The notes beneath the pieces are model-generated. The model searched no databases. It saw nothing but the letters and a program-made list of their open reading frames with translations, and was not told where the DNA came from. 64,000 nucleotides of DNA, from positions 100,282 to 164,281 of the forward strand of contig JASANE010003112.1 in assembly GCA_030248225.1 (NCBI GenBank), written 5' to 3'. Source of the stretch: Trileptium ribeirensis (lineage: Eukaryota; Nematoda; Enoplea; Enoplida; Thoracostomopsidae). Numbering within the stretch: the stretch's first letter is position 1; the number at the start of each line of letters is the position of its first letter. A program made the translations under genes and the position numbers. Shown here in pieces: positions 12,650 to 25,009 of the stretch.

Positions 12650-15600
12650 CGTTTAATTCCTTGTTTGGCAACAAAGCACGTTTGAGTATGCAGGACAAAT
12701 TAAATTCGACGATTACGGCACGATTGCACGAGTTTTGTTATTGGAGGCTCTCCGAAGAGATTTAAGGGTCCGAGCAATAGCTGCGAGATAGCTCATTGAC
12801 AAGTAAACACGACTTTTATCCGAATGTTCGGGGTACGATACGTCGCGGCTACCAGCAATTGTTCATCGATACTCAAAATGTCATTGCTTGAAGAAGTAAA
12901 GGATTAATCAAAATTTAGAACGGAACAAGTTTAAAACTTTTAGACCTACAGTTTGACAAGTAATTACATTTGAGTGTACAGTATAAACTAAATTCGACGA
13001 ATACTCGACCATTGCACGTCTGTTGTTATTCGCTGGCTTTGCGAGGAGCCTTAAGAATCCGAACAATTGCTCCGAGATAAATCAACGATAAGTAAACATG
13101 ACTTTCACCCGAACGTTCGGGGTTTGATACCTCGTGGACACCAACAATTTTTTCTCGATACTCGAAATGCAAATTAATTAAGGAAGTAAAGTGTTAATCA
13201 AAATTTAGAGCGATACAAGTTTAACACTTTAATTCCTACAGTTTGGCAACAACAAATTTAGTTTGAGTGTGCAGTACAAACTAAATTTATCGAATACTGG
13301 ACCATTGCACGCGTGTTGTTTTTCGCTGGCTTTGGGAGGAGCCTTAAAAATCTGAGCAGTAGCTCCGAGATAGCTCAACGATAAGTAAACATGACTTTCG
13401 CCCGAACGTTTTGAGTTCGATACCTCGCGGCGACCACGAATTGTTCATCGGTACTCAAATGTCAATTAATTCATGAAGTAAAGGGTTAATCAAAAGTTAG
13501 AACGACATAAGTTTAACACTTTAATTCCTACATTTGTTTGATAACAACTGGTTAATACGTTTGAGTGTGCAGTATAAACTGATTTAACGAATACTGCAGG
13601 ATTGCACACGTGTTGTTGTTCGCTGCCGTGGCGAAAAGTTTTAAGCATCCGAACAACAGCTCTAATATTGCTCATTGATGAGAAAATATGACTTTCACAC
13701 GAACGTTCGGGGTTCGATACCTCGCGGCGACCAACAATTCTTCATCGTCACTCGAAATGTATATTAATTCGGGAAGTAAATGGTTGATCAAACTTTAGAA
13801 CGATACAATTTTAACACTTTAATTCCAACAGTTGTTTGATAACAACAGATTACGTTTGAGTACAGTATAAATCAATTTCGACTAATACTGCACGGTTGAT
13901 CGCGTGTTGTTGTTTGTTCGCTTTGCGAGGAGTGTTAAGTATCCGAGCAATAGATCCAAGATAGCTCAATGATAAATAAACATGACTTTTACACAAACGT
14001 TCGGGATTTGATACCTCAAGGCGACCAACAATTTTTAATGGACAAACTTAATTTTTAAGGGTTAAACAAAATTTAGAACGACACAAGTTTTACACTATAC
14101 AACAACAACAAATCACGTTTGAGTGTGCAGTACAAACGAAATGCGACGAATACTGCACGATTGCACGCGTGTTGTTGTTAATTGGTTTTATCAGGAGCCT
14201 TAAGGATCCTAGCAATACGTCCGAGATAGCTCAATGACAAGTAAACATGACTTTCACTCGAACATTCGGGGTTCGATACCTCGGGACGACCAACAATTGT
14301 TCATCGGTACTCGAAATAAAAATGAATTCAGGAAATAGAGGGGTAATCAAAATTTAGGACGATACAAATGTAGCACATTAATTCCTGCAGTTGTTTGACA
14401 ACAACGAATTACATTTGAGTGTGCAGTACAAACTAAGTTCGACGAATATGGCAAGATTGCACGAGTGTTGTTCTTCGCTCGCTTTTCGAGGAGCCTTAAG
14501 GATCCGAGTAATAGGTTCGAGATAACTCAACGATAAGTGAACACGACTTTCACCCTAACGTTCGGGGTTCGATACTTCGCAGCGACCAACAATTGTCCTC
14601 GATAATCGAAATGTAAATTAATTCAGGAACTAAAGGTTTAATCAAAATTCAGAATGACACAAGTTTAGCACTTTTCGATACATTACGGGGACCAGCAATT
14701 GTACATCGGTACTGGTAATGTATATCAATTCAGGAAATAAAGGGTTAATTAAAGTTTAGAACGATACAAGTTTAGCCCATTAATTCCTACAGTTGTTTGA
14801 TAACAGCACATTATGTTTGGGTGTGCAGTACCAACTAACTTCGACGAATACTGCACGATTGCACGCGTTTTGTTCTTCGTTCGTTTTTCGAGGAACCTTA
14901 AGGATCCAAGTAATAGCTCCGAGATTGATCAATGATAAGAAAACATGATTTTCACCCGAAATTTCGGGTTCGATACCTCGCGGCGACCAACAATTGTCCA
15001 TCGGTATTAAAAACCAAGGAGCCTTAAGGATCCGAGCAATAGGTCCGAGATAGCTCAATAATAAGTAAGCATGACTTTCACCTCGGGGTTCGATTGCTCC
15101 GGGCGACCAACAATAGTTCATCGGTACTCAAAATGTAAATCAATTCAGGAAGTAAAGTGTTAATCAAAATTTACGACGATACAAGTTTAGCACATTAATT
15201 CCTACAGTTATTTGCCAACAACAAATTACATTTGAGTGTGCAGTACCAACTGAATTCGACGAATACGGCAATATTGCACGCGTGTTGTTCTTCGCTCGCT
15301 TTTCGAGGAGCCTTAAGGATCCGAGTAATAGGTCCGAGATAACTCGATAAGTAACACGACTTTCCCTCGAACGTTCGGGATTTCATACCTCAAGGCGACC
15401 AGCGATTTTTCCCCGATACTCGAAGTGTAAATTAATTTAGAAAGTAAAGGGTTAAACAAAATTTAGAACGACACAAGTTTAACACATTGTTCATACAGTT
15501 TGACAATAACACATTACGTTTGAGTGTGCAGTACAAACTAATTCGCGATTACTGCACGATTGCACGCGTGTTATTGCTAAAGCCTTAAGGATCCGAGCAA

Positions 15601-16380
15601 TAGGTATGAGATAGCTTAATAATAAGCAAGCATGACTTTCACCTCGGGGTTAGATTGCTTGGGGCGAACAACAATAATTCATCGGTACTATTAATGTAAA
15701 TCAATTCAGGAAGTAAAGGGTTAATCAAAATTTACGACGATACAAGTTTAGCACATTAATTCCTACAGTTGTTTGACAACAACAAATTACATTTTGAGTG
15801 TGCAGTACCAACTAAATTAGACGAATACGGCAAGATTGCACGCGTGTTGTTCTTCGCTCGCTTTTCGAGGAGCCTTAAGGATCCGAGTAATAGGTCCGAG
15901 ATAACTCAATGATAAGTAAACACGACTTTCCTCGAACGTTCGGGATTTGATACCTCAAGGCGACCAACAATTTTTCCTCGATACTCGAAATGTAAATTCA
16001 GGAAGTAAAGGGTTAAACAAAATTTAGAACGACACAAGTTTAACACATTGTTCATACGGTTTGACAATAACACATTACGTTTAAGTGTGCAGTACGAACA
16101 AATTCGACGATTACTGCACGATTGCACGCATGTTGTTGCTAGCTATCGGTATTAAAAACCAAGGAGCCTTAAGGATCCGAGCAATAGGTCCGAGATAGCT
16201 CAATCATAAGTAAACATAACTATCACCCATACCTCGGGGTGACCAACAATTGTTCATAGGTACTATAAATAATTCAGGAAGTATAGAGTTAATCAAATTT
16301 AGAACGACATAAGTTTAACACATTAATTCCTGCAGTTTGACAACAGCAAATTACGTTTGAGTGTACAGTACAAAGTAAAT
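12650..16380 (+). repeat. Tandem array of about 13 tRNA-headed units (about 290 bp each)
   Basis: Each unit has a tRNA-like head: an A-box-like GATAGCTCAATGATAAG, then a B-box-like GGTTCGATACC. The T-arm folds as CGGGG-TTCGATA-CCTCG with a 7-base loop and is followed by CGGCGACCA. B-box positions are about 12831, 13120, 13412, 13710, 14003, 14268, 14563, 14966, 15084, 15376, 15644, 15938 and 16228 (last degenerate). Spacing is mostly 265-298 bp, with an extra headless fragment at about 14672. The body ends AAAGGGTTAAT and is joined to the next unit by a 30-base linker (AAAATTTAGAACGACACAAG). A two-unit higher-order repeat of about 560 bp is visible (15020-15420 versus 15580-15985). This is a SINE-like family with a pol III-type promoter, organised as a satellite. 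Confidence 0.88.
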
Positions 16381-18317
16381 TTAAATGTGTTACTGTAGTA
16401 TTGTAAATATGTATTTTATTATTTTTGGATTTTAAATACGCCACGCGTGAACTTACTCGAAACAAATTTATCAATACGTGTAACAAATTCTTACAATAAT
16501 TGTTATCAGCTAACTCTGTACCCACAGCATTCATGAACAATCCAATGAAAACCTCAAAATCCCAATGTTAGGTTAAAAGATAGTCAGATTATTGTTACCG
16601 TGTATAAGCTTGTAATGGTAAGTTAATATTTTGAGCAATGTTAAGAGATTTAGAAAACCTATTTTAGTCAGCAAGGCCGTAGTAGCATTAAATATTGTAT
16701 AATGTTAATCCATTTCAGAATGTAACGGTTCCCGTTTTTATTGATGGTCATATGATTTGATAAAATCTCTGTCTGAAGAATTTGTTATAAAAGAATAAAT
16801 AAATATTGACCAAACTCGTAAATGAGGTTCTGTGAGTAGCTCTGAGGCGCACCGCGACAATTTTCTACTCGTCTGTCCTTCCATGTGAAACTGCACAAAG
16901 CGTCTCTAACCCGAAGCTCTTGGCGCTTGGCCCAGCATCTAGTCTAATAGCTGCTTCACTCCACAAAAACGCGGCCTTACTTCACATATTTTAATATCTG
17001 AAACACGAGTACAATTATTATTATATAAATTCCATAATCTCTTCGACAATCAACAATGTGAAACCGTTGTTTTAAACCGCATAATACATTTTAAACTTGG
17101 AATACTATTAGTAGTTTTGCTGAGTTTTGAACCGTAATAGGTTATTTTCGGCAACAAAGTGTGTAATTTACAGAAATATTTTAATGAAACTATCTCTTAC
17201 TTCGCGAAAAAGCCATCAAAAATATACGTAATAAATTGACAAACATACGAAAGTATAAATAAAAGTATTATATGCAAATTTGATATATAAATGAGCTATT
17301 AAAGTTATTTGCACCTAAAACAAAAACAGAATTTAGCAAATCAAGACGATATTTATACTACAATTTGCTGATAAATACACAAGATTGGAGATAAATTGCT
17401 TTAAAAACGAAAATATAGCGAAATAACTTTAGCAGAGGAGGTTCGAGGGCGGGGTATTCCTCCCGTCATAGACTGTTGGTTATTTGCCAGATTGGCTGCC
17501 AGCTGCCATCCGTGAATCAAATTTTAGGCGAAGATAAATTCACCAATTATATTATACTCTTAAAAATTTTGACACATTTTTTCAAGCGCCAAAAACTTAC
17601 TGCAATTTAAGCATTACAGGTAACGTCAATAGTTGTTAAATATCGATGTGTATCACAAATATGGTTACGACATGAAACAGCCCGAGGCGTCCTCCCTTCC
17701 TCCCATGTTAGAAATTTCTGGTTCTGGTTGAACCTTAATGATTTTGATCAAGATTGGCTCTATGAACTGGTCAGCTGTGTGGGTGCGTTGTGCGATAGTA
17801 GTTAGGAGCGTTTTAAAAATGGACTCTGTTTGCCCAATGCTATTTCGGGATCAAAAGTATCGTCAGTGAGAATTGTGAAATCCCGTACACAGGGATTACA
17901 AATGACAGTGCGTTCTCCCAATTTTGAATAATGGCTTGTCTGTAGTTAAGAACAGAAAATTGACTATACTTCGAAATATGACCTGCCATACGCGAGGAGC
18001 AGATGGAACTGAAATGCCTTTTTGCTCTTTGTTTCGGCCTCAGCTCGTTGTTTTTGGTACGTTGGCAAATTATCCCCGTTCTGGTCGTGACCTATGTCTT
18101 AACCTACTATAGCTTGTAATTTTTACATACATAGATTTAGATGATGCGGTTGTTTTTCACACATTGATTAGGATACTGCTGCCAAAACTTATTACATCTC
18201 AGTTAGGTGCGGCACTACTCGCAAGCAGTTCCCAGATTTAGCGAGAATTGGAAATCGTCATCATAAATTCCTAAGTGGAATTGCCTCAAGCTCTAATAGA
18301 AGCTTATGTAGGTTTAA
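16381..18317. other. No gene or clear repeat seen
   Basis: AT-rich sequence with only short open frames. I recognise no domains, RNA genes or tandem structure. Confidence 0.5.
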
Positions 18318-18595
18318 AAGAACGTTAAACCTTTTAACGCTCACTAGCGTCAAACAACACCATCGCGCATTGCGCATTGTAAACTGTTGTGTTAATTTGA
18401 GCTCGGCGCATATCTGTGCATAAGCTGTTTATTCGCTCTCTTATCGAGGTTACTTAAGGAAGCAGACATACGAGATAGTTTAATGGTTTGCGTTGACCGT
18501 TTGCAACAAAACAACCTCGGTTCGATTCGTAGAACCGACTTATGTTTGTGGAATATTGCATGTTATACAATTTAATTCGGGCGCTAAATATGACT
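18318..18595 (+). mobile_element. Solitary copy of the tRNA-headed element
   Basis: The A-box-like TAGTTTAATGGTTTGCG and B-box-like GGTTCGATTCG lie at about 18478-18527. The upstream body (TTATTCGCTCTCTTATCGAGG, then TTACTTAAGGAAGCAGACATACGAG) parallels the array units and the minus-strand pair at 24.2-24.75 kb. The 5' edge AAACCTTTTAACG and the 3' side ATATTGCATGTTATACAATT match the edges of the 24.5 kb copies. It is more diverged than the array units. Confidence 0.65.
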
Positions 18596-19609
18596 AAATA
18601 TATATAGCCCGCACAATGTGTGGTTTGTCAGCTATACGTCGGATATTTATTTTTATTACTAAAGTGCATGACGCATCACGGCAAAGCTAGTACACAAAAT
18701 TCAATCATGTTTTTAGTGTTTTATCAAAGCAGCTATTGATAAATCAACAAATAATTCATTGGAAAACAACTGAACATAATAAAACAAATGCACAATCTTT
18801 TAACGCTATAGCAACGTGCGTTGAAAATGATTAATGAAGCCCACATTTTTGTCTTGTAAAACTGTTTATAAATACGTATTCATCATAGCGACAAAAGAAT
18901 ATTTGTACTACATACAGTACAGACCATTTTATTCAATACTGCTTGCTTGCTACCTAAGTAAGTGTTGTACATTTGTTATAATTATTCCGTTCTCATGACG
19001 ATAAACCGTATACTGTCGAAAAAAACTCCATGATACATTGATTATTCGTCCCTCGGCGACACTGAGAACACAATACAATAGAACGAACGTAAGCCAGCGA
19101 TGGTTGCATTCTCAAGCAGAGATATCAAAAATGGTATTGATAGTATTGGTATGAAGCAATGTTAGTGCATCACAATGGATTATAACTATTAACTTTATTA
19201 TGTTTGTCAAAACGCCTTTGTTGTATTTTGTATTTCCCGTTGATGTTTTCAAAAACAGTATCAATCGATATCATACGAACAGTTTCAGCTACGTTGCTTG
19301 CTAATAAATGGTGTCGACAGTGAAAACCGTTCCTTTTTGAGTACCAAATGTTGGACTGAAGTGTACATTTTGCATTGTGTGATTTATGTCGTCCACAGTT
19401 TCGCAGAGATAGCGTTATTGAATCAATATAACAACAACAAAAATGTTTATTATATAAACAAAATTAAAGGGCATCAATTTGCATGTCTTTAACCCATCTT
19501 GTGAAAAGTGACACTGTTATTTGGGCGACATACAAGCGATACCCGACAATCCTAAAATAAATAAAAAATCAGTAAGGGATTGCTCCACTAACAACTAATT
19601 TCTAAATCA
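18596..19609. other. No gene seen
   Basis: AT-rich sequence with short open frames only. Nothing supportable is visible. Confidence 0.5.
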
Positions 19610-19674
19610 AGAGAAGTTAGAAATATAATATAATATATTTAGGCAAACCCATTTAGGGGTTATCAAATACACTG

Positions 19675-22475
19675 TTAAAGGTTTCTATTATGTCGCAAAA
19701 AGTGGTCAAAATTTACTTGTTTTAATAAAAATTTGAATGATTTGCAGTTTGGGGCATTAACCAGCGGTTTGTTGCTAATGAACTCAGGCAATGAGTTCCA
19801 TGCATCAATAACACGGACGGTGAAGGAATGTTTCATAATGTTTGTTTTGAATTTTTGCTTTAAGAGCTTTTTAGTATTTCCGGGAGTGTGCAATATTCCA
19901 GAAAAAGCGAAAAAGTTTTCACATGCATCGATGTTTCTGAAAATAATTTTATAAACCATTACTAGGTTGTGGTGCAGGTGCCTTAATTGGAATGGTTCCA
20001 GTTTTAACTTTTCAAGTCGCTGAGGATATGACGTTTCTTCCTATCAGAGCCTACTAAAAAGCCGGTGAGTGAAATATCGTTGAGCTCGCTCCAATATATC
20101 AATGTCGCCTAAGTAACAAGCGACCATACTTAAGAAGCATATTCAAGAAGCGCTCAGACGTATGTAATATATGCCTGTGGCAAAACATCTAAATTTGTCG
20201 TGATATCAAAATAAAATATTGATGATTTTATATGCCTTAGTCGACACTTGCTTGCAGTGAACGCTACTTTTCAACGAGCTGTGAATTTGAACTTCTCGTT
20301 GCTTAACAATGGGGATTGCATTATCGTTTAATACGTAATTAGATTGAGTTGCTATATTTTCCAAATGTAATACACTACATTTTGGAACAGAAATTGATAG
20401 CTGCCATTTACTTACCCATTCTTGAACGCTATATAAAGCGTTTTGTAAAAAACAATGAGGGCGATTTATTCGAACTTGGTGAAAATTGAACATATAGCTC
20501 GACATCATCAGTAAAAATTTTACATGTAACATTATCTATAGATTCACTGATATCATTAATGTACAATAGAAAAAGAGTGGACCCCAGTACACTCCCCTGG
20601 GGAACGCCAGAAGTAACAGGATAAAAGTTAGAGAAACAGTTATTTAATTTTACTCTAAATCTCCTATTTGTAAGGAATGATTCCAAGATCTTAATATATT
20701 TGTTATTCCGAAAGTCTATAGCTAATTTATTAGTTTCTTAAGAGAAACCGTGTCAAACGCCTTTGAAAAATCGATGTAGACTACATCAACAGAGTTACCG
20801 GAATCAATCGAAATGCACCAATCATTTACACATTCTAAAAGTTGAGTACATTTTGAACGTTTAGTTAAAAACCCATGTTGCTGTTTACAAAGTAATCGAT
20901 TTGATAAAATATGTTGAATCAATTCGTAGTTTATGATTGATTCTATAATTTTACAGCAGTCACATAATAGAGAAACCGGGCGATAGTTTAATGGGCCAGA
21001 AGAAGATCCGTTTTTGCAAATTGCAACGATATCAGCCCGCGACCACATATCAAGTACGACGCCGTTAATAAACGATTGTTCGAAAATATGTGAAAGTGGA
21101 TAACATAACACATCTTTTAGTTGCTTAAGAAAATATTGAGTGAAACCGTCTGGGGACTGACTGTGTTTGCCTTTAAGTTTACCCATGAACTTATTAACGA
21201 TTGCTGGCGAAAAAGAAACCCAGGACAGCTCAACACCTTCCATAGCGTGATTAACTTCAGGAGTGCGACCGTCATCTGTTGTAAATACGTGTGAAAATGC
21301 TTGTGCCAATATGTCTGACCGTATTTATTCATCTGTTACTAAAACGTTAGTTTTGTTTCTTAGAGCACTAACACCATTTTTTGCAAAGCACCGCTCGTTA
21401 ACATACTTAAACATTTTGTTGCGATTGCCAGAATTTAGTATTTTGTGTTCTTGGTTACGACGGTATGCTAAGAGAGCTGTAGAACATAACTCACTATGAG
21501 CTTTGTATATGTCAAAATTGCCAGATATCTTGTATATTTTCCAAAGCTTGGCCTTCTTACTCAAGAGCTTATTAATATATGATGGATATTTTAGCTTAGA
21601 TGTATTCATTTTATAAGCTTTGCGGGGTACAAGTAGTAAACACGCGTGTAAAATCTTATGAAAGCATTTCCATTTATCTTCTATCGAAAATAAACAGTAT
21701 AACAAATTTTGTCAATCAATAGAAAATAAATACCTTTTAATACTATTTATGTTTGGGTTTTAAAAATCAAATGCTATATCATAATTTCCGTTATGTCGAT
21801 CAAAGTTACCACTAAGAGTAAAGATTATAGATAAGTGATCAAAACTAGCAAAATATTCATCAGAGGATACGGTTGGAACGGTTAGCATTGAAGTAGTGAA
21901 TACTAAGTCCAAAATGTTGCCACAAATGTAAAAAAATTTATCAATTGTTGTAGCCCTGATTGACAAATACCAGTCATAAAAGATTCGTAAATATAATTGC
22001 CCAGATATGACAGAGATGTCCAATGTATTTCAGGCAAGTTGAAGTCTCCTACTACACTTGATGGCCACGAAACAGCACAAACGTCATTAATATATTTCAC
22101 CATACCTTCGATATAGCCAGTGTTATTAGAAGAGCGATACGCACAAATTAACCTATGCTTTGTCGGAATACGCAAATCAATACATACGCATTCAAAATTG
22201 GTGGTATGCTCAGTCATCACTTCGGTGAACTTAATATTACCATGTATCAAAATCATTACACCGCAACCTTTCGAATCAGCTCTATCATTGCGAATAACAC
22301 GATATAGTCCATTTGCATTTAGCAACGAGTCCGAGATACTGTCATTTAACCATGTTTCCGTAATAGCAATCACACCATATTCCTCGGTTGTCAAGAATTC
22401 GTCAAGATCGCATAGTTTGTTGCGTATACTTGGGGCATTTAAAAATTTACAGTTTATAATGCTATCAGGACTAGC
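19675..22475 (-). pseudogene. LINE ORF2: endonuclease and reverse transcriptase, frameshifted
   Basis: The endonuclease part (about 22475-21760) begins with NAPSIRNKL and contains ITETWLN, GDFNLPEIHW and, after a frameshift, FDHLSI, the usual AP-endonuclease landmarks. A linker frame covers 21705-21325. Reverse transcriptase motifs follow: SPDGF and NYRPVSLL (about 21130-20990), YIDFSKAFDTVS (motif A, near 20760), SGVPQGSVLG (motif B, near 20600) and FTDDVELY (motif C with the DD pair, normally FADD, near 20510). A thumb-like WVSKWQLSI segment follows in another frame. The C-terminal domain (19959-19675) has FTVRVIDAWNSLPEF. Frame changes occur near 20725, 20500, 20200 and 21900. The enzyme would nick target DNA and copy element RNA; this copy cannot. 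Confidence 0.9.
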
Positions 22476-22516
22476 GACTCGGCCAGCTTTCTGAGTCGAT
22501 GAAATAACCCCATCAG

Positions 22517-23546
22517 TCAGTTTAAATTAACAAATAGTTTTCCATTTTTCTCGTTTAATGAGTAGTCCACTGGGTTGCGTTTACACCTCACTAGTTGGCC
22601 ATTTTCACGATTACAACCTGTAAACACAACGAGTTTTTCGTTAACGACGACAAACTTGTCGCTATTACCTGCAGTTGCCTCCAGTTCCCTGTTTAATTCA
22701 TTCGCTTTGACACGGAGAGCGGACAGCTTACGCCTCTCGTCGTCAGACATAGATCGTCGTAGATATGTATACCTATACTCAGGATATTGACGAAGTTTCT
22801 TGGCATCGTTGAGCACAAATTTGACGACCGTTGATGACGCCAGGCGAAGTTTTAGAATTCTCGGTCTTCTATGAGTCTGTTCAACAGTGCTTCGGCGATG
22901 GAGGATGAAGCATACCCATACGGAAAACTTGTTCGACAGTTGCAGATGGATCCAAGAATTTGATAATCGCTGTTGCTTCCTGAAGATCGCGGTCTTGTTC
23001 GGGGATCCCGGTGAGAACGAGACAACGGCGGCGTTTGGCTTCTTCGTCGTCAATTTCGCGAGCGTAGGTGACCCGACCTCTGGGACCAGCATGCCGGGAT
23101 GCCACATCAGCCAATGAGGGACGAATGGTGAAGACCGGGTTGGTTGAATCGTTCGAAGAACTTCTGGAACCGGTGGTACCCAGAGCATTGACGGCTGTCG
23201 CAGTGGTTTGCAAGGGGGCGGACAGCGAGGCGACATCTTCTTGGAGTTTGTGGAGAAGGTCGAGTCTAGGATCATGTGCAAGCGAGTTGTGAGTTGAGGA
23301 AGTAGCGTTATTTACTTGGCGTTGGCGGCTTGTGGAGATGCATTTCTCGCACATAATAAGGATTTGGGAAAGCCCGTTGATGTCATTTGTAAGGTCGCCA
23401 GGGATTTGAGCGCAGTGGTAATGCACCCAAAAGTCGTAACCATCACAGGCGAAGCATTCGTCACCAGCATCCAGTTCGCAGTCGACACCTTTCGGGGTTT
23501 GCGGTTGACGGGCGAATCAGAGATGATTATTGCGTTGCTGACGCGC
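22517..23546 (-). pseudogene. LINE ORF1 (PHD finger and RNA/DNA-binding region), frameshifted
   Basis: The upstream frame starts without a good ATG. After a Lys/Arg-rich stretch it shows a zinc-binding cluster: C-x8-C-x2-C, then WVHYHC, and further on a C-x2-C pair in IMCEKC. This is the C4HC3 pattern of a PHD finger, as found in ORF1 of many CR1-type elements. It is followed by a Ser/Thr-rich linker and the segment RRRCLVLTGIPEQ. Near 22890-22920 the frame shifts. The second frame carries NDAKKLRQYPEYRYTYLRR and MSDDERRKLSALRVKANELN, typical of the C-terminal domain of CR1 ORF1, and stops at 22517. The shift and the missing start show decay. In life the product would bind element RNA in the retrotransposition particle. 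Confidence 0.8.
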
Positions 23547-23560
23547 CGTTGAATCGACAG

Positions 23561-24178
23561 GCGAATGAATCATTGGAAACGTTGATGAGTTTGATGTCAA
23601 TGTATGTATTTAATTTCAATGCAATTGGAGTTTAATCTGATGTAACGCACCAGCACGCACTCTTCTTTTTTTTCAACCTGAAGTATGAACTCAGCAGGCA
23701 ATATCCCACTGAATGCAATTGGGTTAAAACTGCACTACAGCTTTTAAATATATCCGCGTTTACCGTGCGTGTAACTTATTTTAATCCAACCAATATGTAC
23801 AGAGGCCTGCGAAATTCCAACTACCGTAAAAATTGGCCTTTAATTAATGTTATAGTTTCGAAAAACTGTGGCTCTACAGGCGCACGTAGTGAGATCGAGC
23901 TACTTTCCCCGTCTGAAAGACAAATCCTGATTTATACAGAAATATATTTTCAAAAGAAATATAAGACCCAATGAGTGTAATGACTCTTGAATGATATTGG
24001 ATTATTTTTTACTTGCCTTCTTTGATGCAGCAATTACTGTAACATGCTAGTCGCGAGATCGTAAAAATATATGATACAATAAATTGTGTTGTTGATCACC
24101 TCTGGTAGAGATATGCGCCACCCAAAATAAAATTGAGTAAAATTTGTTGTGTTTTTGTAGAATTCTGATAAAGTTTAT
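23561..24178. other. No gene seen
   Basis: AT-rich sequence between the LINE and the tRNA-headed pair. One short plus-strand frame (23765-23974) has no recognised domain. Confidence 0.45.
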
Positions 24179-24182
24179 TTAA

Positions 24183-24454
24183 CCCTTTCATGCGGGAATT
24201 AATTTGTTAATTTGTGTATCGTGCAATGTTTGACAAATTCAAGCCCCAGCCAGGAAACGAACTCGGAGCGTGCGGGTGAAACTTGTGTACGCAAACCACT
24301 GATCTGTCTGGGAACTATTGCTCGGTTCGTTAAGGAAGCTCACAATGTGAACAAATAACAACGCACGTTCAAACGTACCACATACGACAAACTTCGTAAA
24401 AGCAATGACTCGCAATGTGCGTTGGGTCCATTTGGACCTAGCCGGCATGAAAGG
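24183..24454 (-). mobile_element. tRNA-headed element with TTAA and inverted termini, copy 1
   Basis: On the minus strand an A-box-like ACAGATCAGTGGTTTGCG and a B-box-like GAGTTCGTTTCC sit about 45 bases apart. The edges are inverted: the left side reads TTAA then CCCTTTCATGCGG, and the right side, reverse complemented, reads TCCTTTCATGCCGGC. Left flank is TTAA, right flank ATTA. The body matches the units of the 12.65-16.38 kb array (for example GAACCGAGCAATAG and the TTTCACCCG stretch between the boxes). Termini of the form TTAA-CCCTTTnATGCCG resemble piggyBac-type ends, whereas the inside is tRNA-derived and SINE-like. Confidence 0.75.
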
Positions 24455-24486
24455 ATTAGTTATGCGATAGGCTAATTTTTATTTAA

Positions 24487-24750
24487 CCCTTTTATGCCGT
24501 AATTGATTTGTGTATCGTGCAATGTTTGACAAACTCAAGCCCCCGCCGGGGATCGAACTCGGAGAGATCGGGTGAAACTTGTGTACGCAAACCACTGAGC
24601 TGTCTAGGCACTATTGCTCCGTTCGTTAAGGAAGCTCACAACGTGAACGAATAACAACGCGGTTTCAAACGTACGACATACGACAAACTCAGTAAACGCA
24701 ACACCTCGCAATGTGCGTTAGGTCCTTTTGGACCTAGCCGGCATGAAAGG
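24487..24750 (-). mobile_element. tRNA-headed element, copy 2 (tandem with copy 1)
   Basis: Same structure as copy 1, 304 bp further on and in the same orientation, with a short linker of about 28 bases between them (GGCTAATTTTTATTTAA). The minus-strand head is better preserved: ACAGCTCAGTGGTTTGCG (A box) and GAGTTCGATCCCCGG (B box). The left flank TTAA precedes CCCTTTTATGCCG; the right end is GGCATGAAAGG followed by ATTA. The linker resembles the linker between array units, so tandem organisation recurs at two separate loci. Confidence 0.78.
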
Positions 24751-25009
24751 ATTAGGGTCAATGCATTGTTAAAATGTCCAATAATACCTATTAGAATAAA
24801 TCTTAGAATTTTCGATTTAAATTAACTTGACCAGATTTTACCTAGATTTATTTCGATAGATTCGATTATAGCAAAACGAGTAGTAGAATAAAACCTATAC
24901 ACAGAATCTATTGTAGCAGTCTTTTTTACATCTTCGTGTATGCATCTTACAGTGTGTTACAATGTTATGTTCCGTACTCTGTTAACTAATTGATCTGCCG
25001 GCAGTAGAT
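24751..25009. other. No gene seen
   Basis: AT-rich sequence between the tRNA-headed pair and the 160-bp satellite. Nothing supportable is visible. Confidence 0.4.

Larger units (their letters stand above)
19610..23560 (-). mobile_element. CR1-like non-LTR retrotransposon (LINE), decayed
   Basis: Read on the minus strand, the order is: a PHD-finger-containing ORF1, an AP-like endonuclease, a reverse transcriptase, and a C-terminal domain. This is the standard layout of CR1/Jockey-group LINEs. All main domains are present, so the copy is close to full length. Several frameshifts and stops split both ORFs and make it inactive. The 3' end on the minus strand lies near 19610, where short TAATA-type repeats occur. 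The 5' edge is uncertain; similarity to coding sequence begins at about 23560. A possible second fragment of the same type is at 26640-26960 on the plus strand. Confidence 0.92.

Noticed and set aside
12650..16380. Heads of the 290-bp units as genuine tRNA genes
   Set aside because: A and B boxes and a T-arm are present, but the acceptor stem pairs poorly and a normal anticodon arm is not seen. They are tRNA-derived, not tRNA genes.
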